From positions 102,249,906 through 102,313,905 of the forward strand of contig OY804577.1 of NCBI GenBank assembly GCA_963680875.1: DNA of 64,000 bases. Reading direction: 5' to 3'. Of this stretch, positions 55,144 through 64,000 are shown one piece after another (positions within the stretch are counted from its first letter, which is position 1; each line of letters opens with the position of its first letter). The DNA comes from Bathymodiolus brooksi. Its lineage: Eukaryota > Mollusca > Bivalvia > Mytilida > Modiolidae. The notes under the pieces were generated by a model. That model worked only from the letters and a program-made list of their open reading frames with translations. It ran no database searches and was not told where the DNA came from. The position numbers were made by a program, and so were the translations under genes.

Positions 55144-56941
55144 TTGATATCTACTTTTTTATTACATATAAATCGCGTTGAATACCATAAATGTTACATA
55201 AATATAAGCAGCAACAGTAAAGAATAAACCTCCTACAAACAAGCGAGGCGCGAACCGAACATTGTTCTACGAGGGAATCGAAAAGGACAACACAACATTG
55301 GCTCATATTTTGAAAATATAATCTTCCGTTTTATATCTCTGGGATAAAAAAGGTCAAGATAGCAATTATTAATTTTTACCCACATCCGTTAGCTTTTGCA
55401 TATCACTATATTTTTAAACTGTAAAAAGATGTGTTTAATTTGAGTAGTATTCTACCAAAAGTAATGGCTTGCCAAAAAAGCATGTGATCAATACCAATAA
55501 TTAACTTTTATTGTATTCATCATCAATGAATTATTTTTGCAATGTGACAGATACTTTATAGGACCAATGTGTTCAATTGACAATTGCGCAGGTGTGTTAA
55601 GGCTGTTTCTAAGATTGCATGCAATAAAAAAGGGGGGTCAGGTATGTAATACAAATTAATGAGTAAGACATAACAATATTTGATGCATATTGCAACCATT
55701 ATTTATACATGTTCGAAAGTGAAAAAGTTTCAACTTTGTGCGAGTCAACGTGGATTTCTGTTGATAAAATGATGGTCACGTGACTACAATCAGTGCCTTA
55801 ACTAATTTCGAAAAGTTCTAGTATTTAGAGTGAAAGTTGAATTAAAAACTGGATATTTTCTGAAAGATTTTTTGTTTTTGTTTAAGAAAAGTGCTACGAG
55901 AGCTACTATACAGCCAACAATGGAGATTAAGACAAGATAAAACGCGGAAAATTGACGATTCCTGTTGGTCAATGGTGTAAAATTGTAAGTCATCGTCTTC
56001 TGTCAAGTTTTTCATTGGTCTCGTAGCAAAATCATATATCTTTATTATCTGCTCTTTATTAATATGTTTTCAACTGTGAATTTATTGACGCGTATATTCT
56101 AGAACTTTCATGTCGAAGTGTACGTACTCAATATTTAATCAATTTCGAAAACAATAAAACACTCAAGTGATCCGGCGCACCGATAAAGGGAGGTAACAAT
56201 ATTTGTTAACTCTATCGAAGGCAAATATGAAAACAATATAATTTTAAGCTTTATTTAATTAAAGTAAACTAAATTTGTCGTCGATTCGATAATTAATCAA
56301 TTGTTTATTTCATATGTAAAAAAAAGTTTCTGTGAAGTGATTGCTAATCAATTGTAAAATGGTGTAATTATCCATGTCAACTTCTATCACTATCAGTATC
56401 ACACAATTTTGTACCTGGTCCTGGGCGTCATGTACAAAACAAAATATTGAATATCCATGTATTACTTATTCATGTATCAGAGACATATAACACAAGTATG
56501 TCTCTGCATGTATTGGGTATATCAGTAGATGTTCATATTGAATTAATCGACAACTCTCTGTTAAAATAAGTTGTTAAATTATATTTTGAGTTGAAATACT
56601 TTTGAAAAAAAATGGCAAAAATTGATATATTTGCAAACATAGTGAATATCTGAGTGTGCATGGTGTAAGGATATATTTGTTTCTTTTGTTCCCCTCATAT
56701 CTCTTTTATACAAAATAAAATGTTACTTTTTTATAATGGCCTACAGATGAAGTGAATAAAACCCAGATAACACTCGTAACCCTAAAATCTGTTTGTTATT
56801 CCTGTAAATTTTCATATCTAGAACTTGAACCGGATGAAACTGATGGAATACTTAAATTTATTAAATCTTAATTAAATAAAAATGAATCTTGGGTTACATT
56901 GTTTGTATATGTTTTGTGAATCTGGGGAAAGCTAGTCTACT
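55144..56941. other. AT-rich intergenic DNA, no gene recognised
   Basis: There is no long open frame and no similarity I recognise. The only open frame of note is a 63-codon minus-strand one (55,802-55,993) with a hydrophobic stretch, discussed under findings. A perfect 10-bp inverted repeat, CAGAGACATA / TATGTCTCTG, with a 9-base spacer lies at 56,478-56,506. Confidence 0.6.
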
Positions 56942-57201
56942 CAGGGCCGTCTTAACAGCATTATAGGACCACGGGCATAGCAGTACACCGAGACGGCTAC
57001 CAATACAACCATTCGCAGGAATATAAATGTAAATGTCGATTAAATTAAATATATAGTTATTGTATAGGTACTTCCAAAAAAATCAGTGTTTAAACATTAA
57101 AAGACATGCCGCACACAGCATGCAAAGATTAGCATATGATCCCTATGCTCATGGGGCCCCCGGGCAACTGCTCAGCGTGCCCATGCGTTAATATGGCACT
57201 G
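56942..57201. mobile_element. hAT-like MITE, 260 bp, with perfect 8-bp target-site duplication
   Basis: The element starts CAGGGCCGTCTTAAC and ends in the reverse complement of CAGTGCCATATTAAC, so the terminal inverted repeats match at 12 of 15 positions and begin with CAG as in hAT transposons. It is flanked by the direct repeat AGTCTACT at 56,934-56,941 and 57,202-57,209, an exact 8-bp duplication, which is the hAT target length. The interior has no open frame, so it would need a transposase from elsewhere. The subterminal parts are GC-rich (GGGGCCCCCGGGCAAC near 57,153-57,168) while the middle is AT-rich. Superfamily assignment rests on the termini and the duplication length; the TSD bases do not fit the usual hAT positional preference. 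Confidence 0.85.
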
Positions 57202-57209
57202 AGTCTACT

Positions 57210-58383
57210 GATACATTTTTAGTATATCTGTATATCTACATATATATGGTTCAATGTTATGTATGTAATCTTGTTTTCGTTATGTGTCACTGTGTATGCT
57301 AGGTTAAATAAACTTGAAGAAAGGAGCAATGAAATACAGCGGTACATGTAGCTCTACACCAAGTTTTTTTCCCCATTAAATAGTAGCAAGATAATTTGTA
57401 TTTCAGTTCTGCAAACATATAAACAAAATAACATGAAAGCTGTATCAATCTCCATGGGCTTTTGAACCAACAAAATAAAATATAAATAGTTAAAAGCTTT
57501 TAGACACCAGCAATAGGGACCATTCACTGCTTCTCCCATTTGGTGACGCTGCTGTTCCATAAGTGGTTACATGTGCGTTTGAATCACAAAAACGCTTGTA
57601 TCTAACGTTAACCTAATGACGGAACTGAATTATAAAACTTGGACAGTGTAAACATTGAAGGTTTAACTAGTACAGCGTGGGGTGGTATTATCTGTTATAA
57701 GTATAGATTTAGTTGACGACTATATGTAAAATAAAAGTATAAGTCTTTAAGTCGTAAGAAAAGAGTTTTATTATGAACATATTAAGAAATACAACGGACG
57801 TTTACAAGCCATATTGGCATGTATCTTGGTGTAGCCTATACAAGGTGTACATGATGTTTGGTTACTCACGCTGCAATACTGATGAACTTCATTTCAACAT
57901 TTTAAAGTACCTGTATTTTGGGAAATACTACCTCTAAGTGAACAAAATAGAATGATAAAGACACCGTCTCCAAGTACAAAATTTTGAATCATGAATATAT
58001 CTAGGCCTATCTATATTTAAGCAATCTTCAAATCTAAATCACACTCTCTAAAATTATTTGGTACAAAATTATACATATAATATATTCCTTCTTCGTGTAG
58101 TGTTATTAACTGTTAAAGATTCGACAACAAGCGGATTAATAATCATAGCATTTATTTTGGAAAGATTTTGAGCAGATGTATTATGAATGGCATAACTTAT
58201 GATAAATAGTTAGAAAAAGAAAATTTGCTGTTTCTTACTATTTTAAATTATTTTCGACAGATTTTGGTAGCACTCAACTATTTTGTACAATCAGACTGGC
58301 GGACCATGGTACAAAACCTGGAACTGCCATGCAATGTAGAACTAAAGGCTCAAGTTGTCACCGACAGAGTTCCGTCCGGGTTT
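57210..58383. other. AT-rich intergenic DNA, no gene recognised
   Basis: No coding potential was seen. A 68-codon minus-strand open frame at 57,354-57,560 has no recognisable domain and looks like chance. An AATAAA near 57,307 in the context GGTTAAATAAACTTGAA resembles the 3' end of a transcript or retroelement, but no matching coding region precedes it. Confidence 0.55.
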
Positions 58384-58500
58384 TAAGTGTGATTCGTGCT
58401 GCTCAATCTTCAGTTTTCTGTGTAGTTTTTATTTAGACCTCTGTTTATCATTTTTTCCTTTTTCGATTGGCCATTGCATTGCATTCCGATAACTCTTTTG
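58384..58500 (+). repeat. Degraded dispersed repeat of bivalve type
   Basis: The stretch contains GTGCTGCTCAATCTTCAG, GTTTATCATTTTTTCC and TTTTTCGATTGGCCATTGC in order. From memory this is a decayed version of a repeat that is very abundant in mytilid genomes and that continues elsewhere into the GAGTTTTGACTTTCCC segment seen in the 96-bp repeats of this window. There is no second copy inside the window to prove it, so the call depends on recollection. Confidence 0.4.
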
Positions 58501-58805
58501 GCATCTACAAAAAAACTTTTCTTATCTGTTGACATATTCACGCACCACTATACTATCCCAATTATCAAATTTATTTCATTGTAGTATATATGCCACATTA
58601 TTTTTTGTGGGTTTATTCCATTCTAATGCAGGTAAAAACGTTATTAATAACTTTAGTTAGCTGCATGTTATTGAAATGAACAGTCAAACGATTTGAATTA
58701 CAATTTCAGAAATGTTGCGAAAAAATCGGGAATTTGCATAAAACCCAGCGTTCTATGCAATAAAAAAAAACATAAATAAAATATAAACGTACGGACTACT
58801 GGGTT

Positions 58806-59046
58806 TGATGTTTAACACCACTTTCAACAAATTTCAGTTATATCGTGGGGGTCAGTTTTATTGGTGGAGGAACACGGTGTGCACAGAGAAAAACACGGAT
58901 CTGCCACAAATCACTGGCAAACTTTATAACATAATGTTGTATCGCCTGGGCGAGATTCGAACTCATAACGTTATTGGTGATAGGTAGTGATTGCATAGGT
59001 AGTTGTAAATCCAGCTACCAAACGATCACGTCCACGAAGGCCCCTA
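58806..59046 (-). mobile_element. tRNA-headed SINE of the type widespread in bivalves, minus strand
   Basis: Read on the minus strand, the element has a tRNA-like head (about 59,040 to 58,950) with a good polymerase III B box, GAGTTCGAATC, at 58,964-58,954 and a decayed A-box region near 59,030-59,012. A body segment follows containing TTCCTCCACCAATAAAACTG and CCCACGATATAACTG, and a tail GAAAGTGGTGTTAAACATCA. This order matches, from memory, mollusc SINEs with a conserved central/3' domain (RUDI/V-SINE type; exact family not verified). It is flanked by a 15-bp target-site duplication, ACGGACTACTGGGTT at 58,791-58,805 and ACGGACTACTGAGTT at 59,047-59,061, with 14 of 15 identical. The 60-codon plus-strand open frame across it (58,805-58,987) is an antisense artefact. 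Confidence 0.88.
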
Positions 59047-59061
59047 ACGGACTACTGAGTT

Positions 59062-59662
59062 AAATATTGTAGGGAAGGTCAATTAAGATTTCCTTTCCTT
59101 AAACTGGATATATCATACAGATAAAGAATATTTTTTGTTGGAAAATTTTGGAAAATATTCATCAATGTGTTCCCTTTGGATTGTTTATTACAAACATAAA
59201 TTTATTATTGCTATTAATTTTTTTTATCATTAGCCGTTTTGGGATTTATTTTGAATAAGCTCCCCTTTAAATGATATGAAGTATCAACTATGTTATTTGA
59301 AAAGGTGTCTAGATCGAGATTGGAACAAAAATTCTGCTTCAGAGTGCATTTTTTTTTTCAGTTACAAAAATGTAGCATCGAAATCTTTTTATAAGAGTTA
59401 AATACACCCTTTTCCCCTAATGCGAATGTAAGAAATGAAATGTGATACACGTATACACCGTTAGGAATTTATATCCCTGTCGTTCTGTAGTCAACTGTTC
59501 AAGCGAAATGGTTTTAGGTATAAGATACAGTACTATTAAAAAAAAAAGCGGCCCGTATTGAATATCCCGCAATACGTACAACTTCTTTTGTTTCAATAGT
59601 AGTTTATCTACAAAGGGAACAGCGTGGTTTTTTTTACATTTCCCACTATTCTGTCACGGAAA
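59062..59662. other. AT-rich intergenic DNA, no feature recognised
   Basis: Only homopolymer A and T runs and no coding signal are visible. Confidence 0.6.
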
Positions 59663-59922
59663 TTAATCCTTTCCACGATGAAAACACGACGGAACAGGTA
59701 AACTGATATTTTTCATCCGCGGTGGTATCATCGTGGAAGGGATTAACTTTTATTATACGTGTGTTTTTTCCACGATATAGCGTGGAAATCATCGTGGAAA
59801 AGATTAATATATGTGTTTTGAACACGATATAGCGTGGACATCATCGTGGCAGAGATTAATATATGTGTGGTGAACACGACATATTAATCTTTTCCACGAT
59901 GATTTCCACGCTATATCGTGGA
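59663..59922. repeat. Hairpin cluster with perfect 42-bp inverted repeat
   Basis: Bases 59,769-59,810 and 59,881-59,922 are exact reverse complements over 42 bp, separated by 70 bp. A second forward copy of the same unit, with a few changes, fills 59,822-59,862 inside the spacer. To the left a weaker pair, TTAATCCTTTCCACGATG at 59,663-59,680 and ATCATCGTGGAAGGGATTAA at 59,727-59,746, uses the same ATCGTGGAA core in inverted form. The unit is built on CCACGATATAGCGTGG plus ATCATCGTGG. It could be the core of a foldback/MITE element or an unstable palindromic cluster; no target-site duplication was found. Confidence 0.85.
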
Positions 59923-60398
59923 ACATATTTTTAAAAGGTTTAATATGCCTAACATTAATATTTATTTGGAATGTATAAGCTTCCTAAAATTATATACACG
60001 AGAGTCTTTACAGTCTGCATTGTCATATATGTCACAATGAAGCGTAGAAATTAATTATGGGACAAACAGATAATTATTTGTACAGAATATATGATTTTGT
60101 TCATCATAAATGGTATTGTCATTAATTTACCGAAGTGTATGAAAATTGAGCTTTTCAAATATAGAGTTCTATTCCTTATTTTGTAAGCTTATATAAAAAG
60201 GAAAACGTTTTACGTTTTCTTGTCAATTTGGCGTAGTATAATAAAAAAAAAATTGTAGCGGTGATCGTCGGGTGTAAGTCCATTTGAATTGGAAAGGAGA
60301 CCCTTTACGTTTACACTATACCAGTACACTTACAGACACTAACAATGTATATGGAGAGAATGTAGGGAAAAAAGTCACATTTATAATGTCTTCTTTCA
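59923..60398. other. AT-rich intergenic DNA, no gene recognised
   Basis: No coding signal is visible. A short inverted repeat GAAAACG / CGTTTTC lies near 60,201-60,219. Confidence 0.55.
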
Positions 60399-60494
60399 GG
60401 TTGTTGACTGATTTTGTTTGTTTATATAATTATGAGTTTTGACTTTCCCTTTGTAAGATTGTTCGGAGTTCGGTAATTTTGTTATTACCTTTAT
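60399..60494 (+). repeat. 96-bp dispersed repeat, copy 2
   Basis: Direct-orientation copy of 55,048-55,143 with about five mismatches. Flanking sequence on both sides differs from copy 1, so the repeat was moved or retained as a short unit and the 5.35 kb between the copies is not itself duplicated in this window. Confidence 0.85.
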
Positions 60495-60886
60495 AATTAA
60501 AGTTTTTTGTAAAAATTATTTCAATGCCTTAATCTTTAATTTGTTTATACTGTAATTAATATATTCTTCCTGAATAGAGACCCAGTTGTTTATTTAGTAC
60601 ATGTATTTAATTCATAAATGACTCAAACCATAATGATTTAAATGGAAAGGGGTAATTCATAAAAAGAAGCCACTTGATTGCTATTGTCATAATGTTTATA
60701 CAGAGACATACATAGGTCATTTTTAATAGTTAAGAATATAATTATGAAAGAAATTGTTGAACATCAACATATGGTGAAACCATACCTGGTGTATTCCATG
60801 CCCTAGTCAATTCAGAGCAAAATGTATGGTTTCTTTCACTTTTTGTATAAAAGGAAACAGTTAACTGTCACTATCATTAAGCGAAA
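60495..60886. other. AT-rich DNA upstream of the transposase relic
   Basis: The stretch is AT-rich with no recognisable promoter or gene. Base composition changes visibly to more GC-rich at the start of the transposase relic near 60,887. Confidence 0.5.
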
Positions 60887-62295
60887 ATGGAGATTATACC
60901 AAGCAACAGAGGTGGTTCCAAGCTGTGTTACCAGGGGTACCTGTATACCAAACATGCTACCAGGGAGACCAATCAGTGGTGGAAGTGTGTTAAACGGTCA
61001 AGCATAGGATGCAGAGGAAACCTTAGCACTACACTTCAGAATGAAAATCCAGTTCCTGGGCAGCCACACAATCACGCTCCCAGTGATACAAGCATCAAGT
61101 ACTCAAAAACCAGAAATGCCATGAAAGACCTGGCAACCAACACCAGAGACAAACCCAGCCAGATCTTTGCCCAGGTTGTGTCCCAGTGTGACGACAATGT
61201 CCAAGCCTTGCTGCCCCGTGAAGAAAACCCCAAACGCACAATTCGATACCAGCGTCCAACTCCTCCAGTCCCAGCCACCTATGCAGATGTCAGATTGCCT
61301 GAGGAGTACACAACAACATCCAACAGTTCCTGCAATACGACAACGGCCAGAATGAGGAAAACAGAATGTTAGTCTTCTACTCACCAGAGAGTTTGGAAAG
61401 ATTAGCCAATGCCCAGACCTTCTTCATCTTCATGGACGGTACCTTCTCTGTACCTCCGCACCCATTTAAACAGCTATGCACCATCCGGGTTCCATTCAAA
61501 GATGTAACAGGCACTGCAGTATATGCGTTCCTGCCAAATAAATGTCAAGATACTTACAGGGAACTCTTCCAGTCTATTGTTTAAACTGCCATGCCAGCAA
61601 CCTACATTTCAATGTCAAAACTTTAAAGATGCAGTTATTCGTGCAGTTACAGCTGTATTTGGTCGCCACATCAACCACCAGGGCTGTTTTTACCACCTGA
61701 CACAAGCATCATGGCGACAGATACAGCAGCTTGGTTTGGTGCCTCTCTACAAGAGTGTTCTGTGGTATGATGGATGGTCTTGCCTTTTTACCAGTACTTG
61801 ATTTGACCAATGGTATTCATCTGCTTAGAACACTATGCCCTGATGACCCACCAGAGGCAGCTGAGCTCCTAGATTACTTTGATTCAACTTACATCAGTGG
61901 TAGACTTAGACTGCAGAATCCAGCACAAAATCAAGCAGTCCGTCTGGTCTTAACACGTAGCCCACCTGTTTCCACCAGCCATTTGGAACGTACATGATGC
62001 CACAGTCAACGGTGATGCCAGAACCAACAACATGTGCGAGGGCTGGAACAACAATTTCTTCAACCTGGTAGGACATGCCCATCCGTCTATATGGCGTGTC
62101 ATCGAGTGGTGTCAAAAGGAAGAAGCTACTGTCCGTACTATTATCCAGCAAGATGCCGTCGGTAATCCACCAGCAAAGCGTACTCAACAGAGACATGTTC
62201 AGCTCCAGGAGCGTTTACAGAACCTATGCAGAGACCTCACTACTGGCCAGAAGACCATTGCCGAGTACTTGTGTGGAGTTGGGTGGAACATCTGA
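60887..62295 (+). pseudogene. FLYWCH/MULE (Mutator-like) transposase pseudogene, at least five frame breaks
   Basis: The relic begins MEIIPSNRGGSK at 60,887 and ends GVGWNI before TGA at 62,293-62,295. Piece 1 (60,887 to about 61,317) carries a FLYWCH zinc finger with W32, C34, C42, H61 and H63. Piece 2 (about 61,318-61,581, another frame) has FMDGTF, the first catalytic Asp at 61,435-61,437, of the MULE DDE domain. Piece 3 (about 61,585-61,616) is CHASNLHFNV in a third frame. Piece 4 (61,619-61,753) has GCFYHLTQASW. Piece 5 (61,755 to about 61,968) has MMDGLAFLP and LLDYFDSTYISG. Piece 6 (61,972-62,295) has WNVHDATVNGDARTNN and EGWNNNFFNLVGH. Where the family has a DFE-type motif with the second Asp, this copy reads NFKD. 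The last break looks like a 2-bp loss near 61,970, and pieces 3/4 and 4/5 also seem to lack several codons. The host-like codon use and missing active-site residue fit a dead DNA transposon (possibly the Phantom branch). Shadow open frames on both strands are ignored. Confidence 0.9.
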
Positions 62296-62509
62296 CTCAA
62301 CACCAATATTAGTGCTTAAGAGACAATTGACATTATGAATATTTACAATTTTAAACTGGAAATATTCAATGTTTGTATGTTCATCATTATATCGTTCTGA
62401 TTTGATATATTTCATATGTTATTTGTTATATGACTTATAAATGCTCCAATCATTGATGTGATTAATTAAATGTAAATGCTAATTCATTGTTTTTTTTATA
62501 TTATTTTCT
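62296..62509. other. AT-rich DNA downstream of the transposase relic
   Basis: No gene is visible. This would be the 3' part of the transposon if it is still present. Confidence 0.45.
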
Positions 62510-62665
62510 AATTAGAAAGAGTTAGATGGGTGAATATCAATGAGTCAAATTTTGGTTTTCATATATCAAGGTCTCATTAAGAATCATTCCTTTATAATTA
62601 GAAGGAGTTGGGATTGAATACATAGACATCAATCGAATTTGGTTCTCAATCAAGGTCTTGAATAA
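62510..62665 (+). repeat. Diverged local direct duplication, about 70-bp unit at 86-bp offset
   Basis: AATTAGAAAGAGTTAG at 62,510 is echoed by AATTAGAAGGAGTTGG at 62,596. The following sequences stay alignable with small indels through TCAATGAGTCAAATTTTGG / TCAATCGAATTTGG to ATCAAGGTCTC / ATCAAGGTCTT. The copies are clearly diverged, so this is an old duplication. Confidence 0.55.
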
Positions 62666-62669
62666 ATAT

Positions 62670-62752
62670 CAAAACAAAAACAAGACAAAAAAACACACAA
62701 ACAAATAAAGAAAAAACAAAACAAAACGTCAAAAACAAAAACAAAGCAAAAA
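62670..62752 (+). repeat. A-rich simple sequence, irregular CAAAA repeats
   Basis: The tract is almost entirely A with interspersed C and occasional G, in units such as CAAAACAAAAACAAG. It is low-complexity sequence; it may be the tail of an old retroelement, but no element body was recognised before it. Confidence 0.75.
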
Positions 62753-63223
62753 TAATTATACACGCTCTGACTTTTCGGGGAATAGTAAATGTGGAAAAAA
62801 TTGTGACTTTTTTCCTGTGACTTTTTTTCTACCGACGCAACACATACTTACGATATTATATTGAACACAGACACTTTATCAATATTAATTCCATACAGTC
62901 AATGATAAGCAATAAATCGTGAACGTAAAATTTTCCAAAAAAAAAGGAAAACAATTCGGTTTATTATTTTCGTGAACGGATTTCGCTATACAGTTGCGAT
63001 GTTGTTGAACGCAGGCCTAATTTAGTGATTTCTACCTCACATGGCTTACTGAATTTGCAGGCAACTAAGCCATCGGCAATATCCAGGTTTGTTATGCTGA
63101 TGCTCTGCCAGTTTCCATCGTTGAGCGTTCATGATTCTGCTGTCCGCACCAAATATTTATATTTGAAATTCATATGAAAGGAAAAAAAGAAAATAGAAAA
63201 GCTAAATGCATATTAATATGTTG
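62753..63223. other. AT-rich intergenic DNA, no gene recognised
   Basis: TGTGACTTTTTTCC at 62,802-62,815 and a near copy at 62,816-62,829 are inverted relative to GGAAAAAAGTCACA at 60,366-60,379 on the other side of the transposase relic; see findings. Confidence 0.5.
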
Positions 63224-63231
63224 CTTTATTG

Positions 63232-63417
63232 TGGAGCCCAGTAACTGACATGAGAATTTTAATTTTGTTTATACGAAATAGTTTACGGAGCCCGTTTTCT
63301 GACATGAGAATTTTTTTTTTATTTCGTTTATAGAATTTTTTTTAATTTAGTTTATGCGAAATACTATTTCGTATAACGTCATAAAAATATTTATCATGTC
63401 AGTTAACGGGCTCTGTA
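63232..63417. mobile_element. Small inverted-repeat element (MITE-like), about 186 bp
   Basis: The left end TGGAGCCCAGTAACTGACATG and the reverse complement of the right end, TACAGAGCCCGTTAACTGACATG (63,395-63,417 on the plus strand), form a terminal inverted repeat that continues less well to CGAAATAG. CTTTATTG stands directly outside both ends, at 63,224-63,231 and 63,418-63,425, a candidate 8-bp target-site duplication. A third copy of the end motif, CGGAGCCCGTTTTCTGACATG, lies inside at about 63,284-63,304. There is no open frame. An 8-bp duplication and a CAGAG-like terminus suggest hAT, but the ends are uneven by 2 bp. Confidence 0.7.
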
Positions 63418-63425
63418 CTTTATTG

Positions 63426-64000
63426 TTACTCATCAAAAAAGAATAAATTCTAATTAAGAAAGAAGCGTCTTTTAATTTCATAATATTAATGTTTTAAAAG
63501 ATTCAGATTCAATATCTTATTAAAGTCTCACCACTTGTAATACATATAATACACAATCATCACAATATATACATTAAAACAGAAGTTTTATAGATAAAAT
63601 ACAAGTGCCATTCTATAAAGAATTATGAGAGACTATATAAATTTCAATAAATCAAAACTTTAAATCATGTCTATAAAACATTTCAGTTCTATAAAAACTT
63701 AACTATCAATCAAGAATATAAAAAACTATTTCAAAAGAAACCATCATAAAGAAAGATGATTAAAAAGTTGACATGCGGTGAAATACTTATCCAATTACGA
63801 ATTATAATTTGGTCTTAATTTATGGTACTAGGATGTGCTTTGCAAAGTTTTGACCTTTTTATCTAAGACATCAGCATATATGGCTTGCATCCGGGATATG
63901 TACAATGAAAGATGAACACAGGATTTATACAGACATCCTGTTCTTTGTATTTGATCTTGACTTACTTTATTAGGTTTAAATAAAATACCTTTTCTTTTGT
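63426..64000. other. AT-rich intergenic DNA, no gene recognised
   Basis: No open frame or repeat family was recognised. An imperfect inverted repeat, GAACACAGGAT / ATCCTGTTC, lies near 63,914-63,943. Confidence 0.55.

Noticed and set aside
57354..57560. 68-codon minus-strand open frame as a gene
   Set aside because: No domain, no supporting context and AT-rich composition; most likely chance.
58805..58987. 60-codon plus-strand open frame as a gene
   Set aside because: It lies antisense within the SINE and starts at its edge.
58950..59040. Functional tRNA gene
   Set aside because: The B box is good, but the A box and stems are decayed, and the segment is continuous with a SINE body flanked by a target-site duplication.
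61072..61384. Minus-strand open frames over the transposase relic
   Set aside because: They are shadows of the plus-strand coding remnant, which has clear FLYWCH and MULE motifs.
62224..62415. 63-codon minus-strand open frame
   Set aside because: It overlaps the end of the transposase relic in antisense and shows no domain.

Overview
The window looks like animal (eukaryotic) nuclear DNA, most likely from a bivalve mollusc and possibly a mytilid. There are no bacterial-type operons and no intact protein-coding gene. The right-hand 9.1 kb is AT-rich intergenic DNA holding a tRNA-headed SINE, small inverted-repeat transposons, a decayed FLYWCH/MULE transposase and scraps that resemble dispersed repeats I associate with bivalve genomes. 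The species-level guess rests on recollection of those repeats, not on a search.

Bases 1-54,894 are one uninterrupted head-to-tail satellite array. The monomer is 65 bp, about 37% GC, with about 844.5 copies, and the net length drift over the whole array is only -1 bp. The left edge is the window edge, so the array is at least this long. Monomers fall into recurring variant classes that differ at a few linked positions. These classes are arranged in higher-order blocks copied at whole-monomer offsets of 12 (780 bp), 18, 19, 23 (1,495 bp), 24, 26 (1,690 bp), 29 (1,885 bp) and 43-44 monomers (about 2.8 kb). Different parts of the array use different diagnostic variants, so it is a patchwork of separately amplified zones.

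The array stops mid-monomer at 54,894. In order to the right come: a 96-bp dispersed repeat (55,048-55,143), a 260-bp hAT-like MITE with a perfect 8-bp target-site duplication (56,942-57,201), a degraded dispersed-repeat scrap (about 58,384-58,500), a minus-strand SINE with a 15-bp target-site duplication (58,806-59,046), a hairpin cluster with a perfect 42-bp inverted repeat (59,663-59,922), a second copy of the 96-bp repeat (60,399-60,494), a transposase pseudogene with at least five frame breaks (60,887-62,295), a diverged local duplication and an A-rich tract (62,510-62,752), and a second MITE-like element (63,232-63,417). The rest is AT-rich DNA with nothing recognisable.

Nothing here forms a functional pathway. 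The biology is that of selfish and structural DNA: a large, recently re-amplified satellite (possibly centromeric, pericentromeric or other heterochromatin) next to a transposon graveyard.
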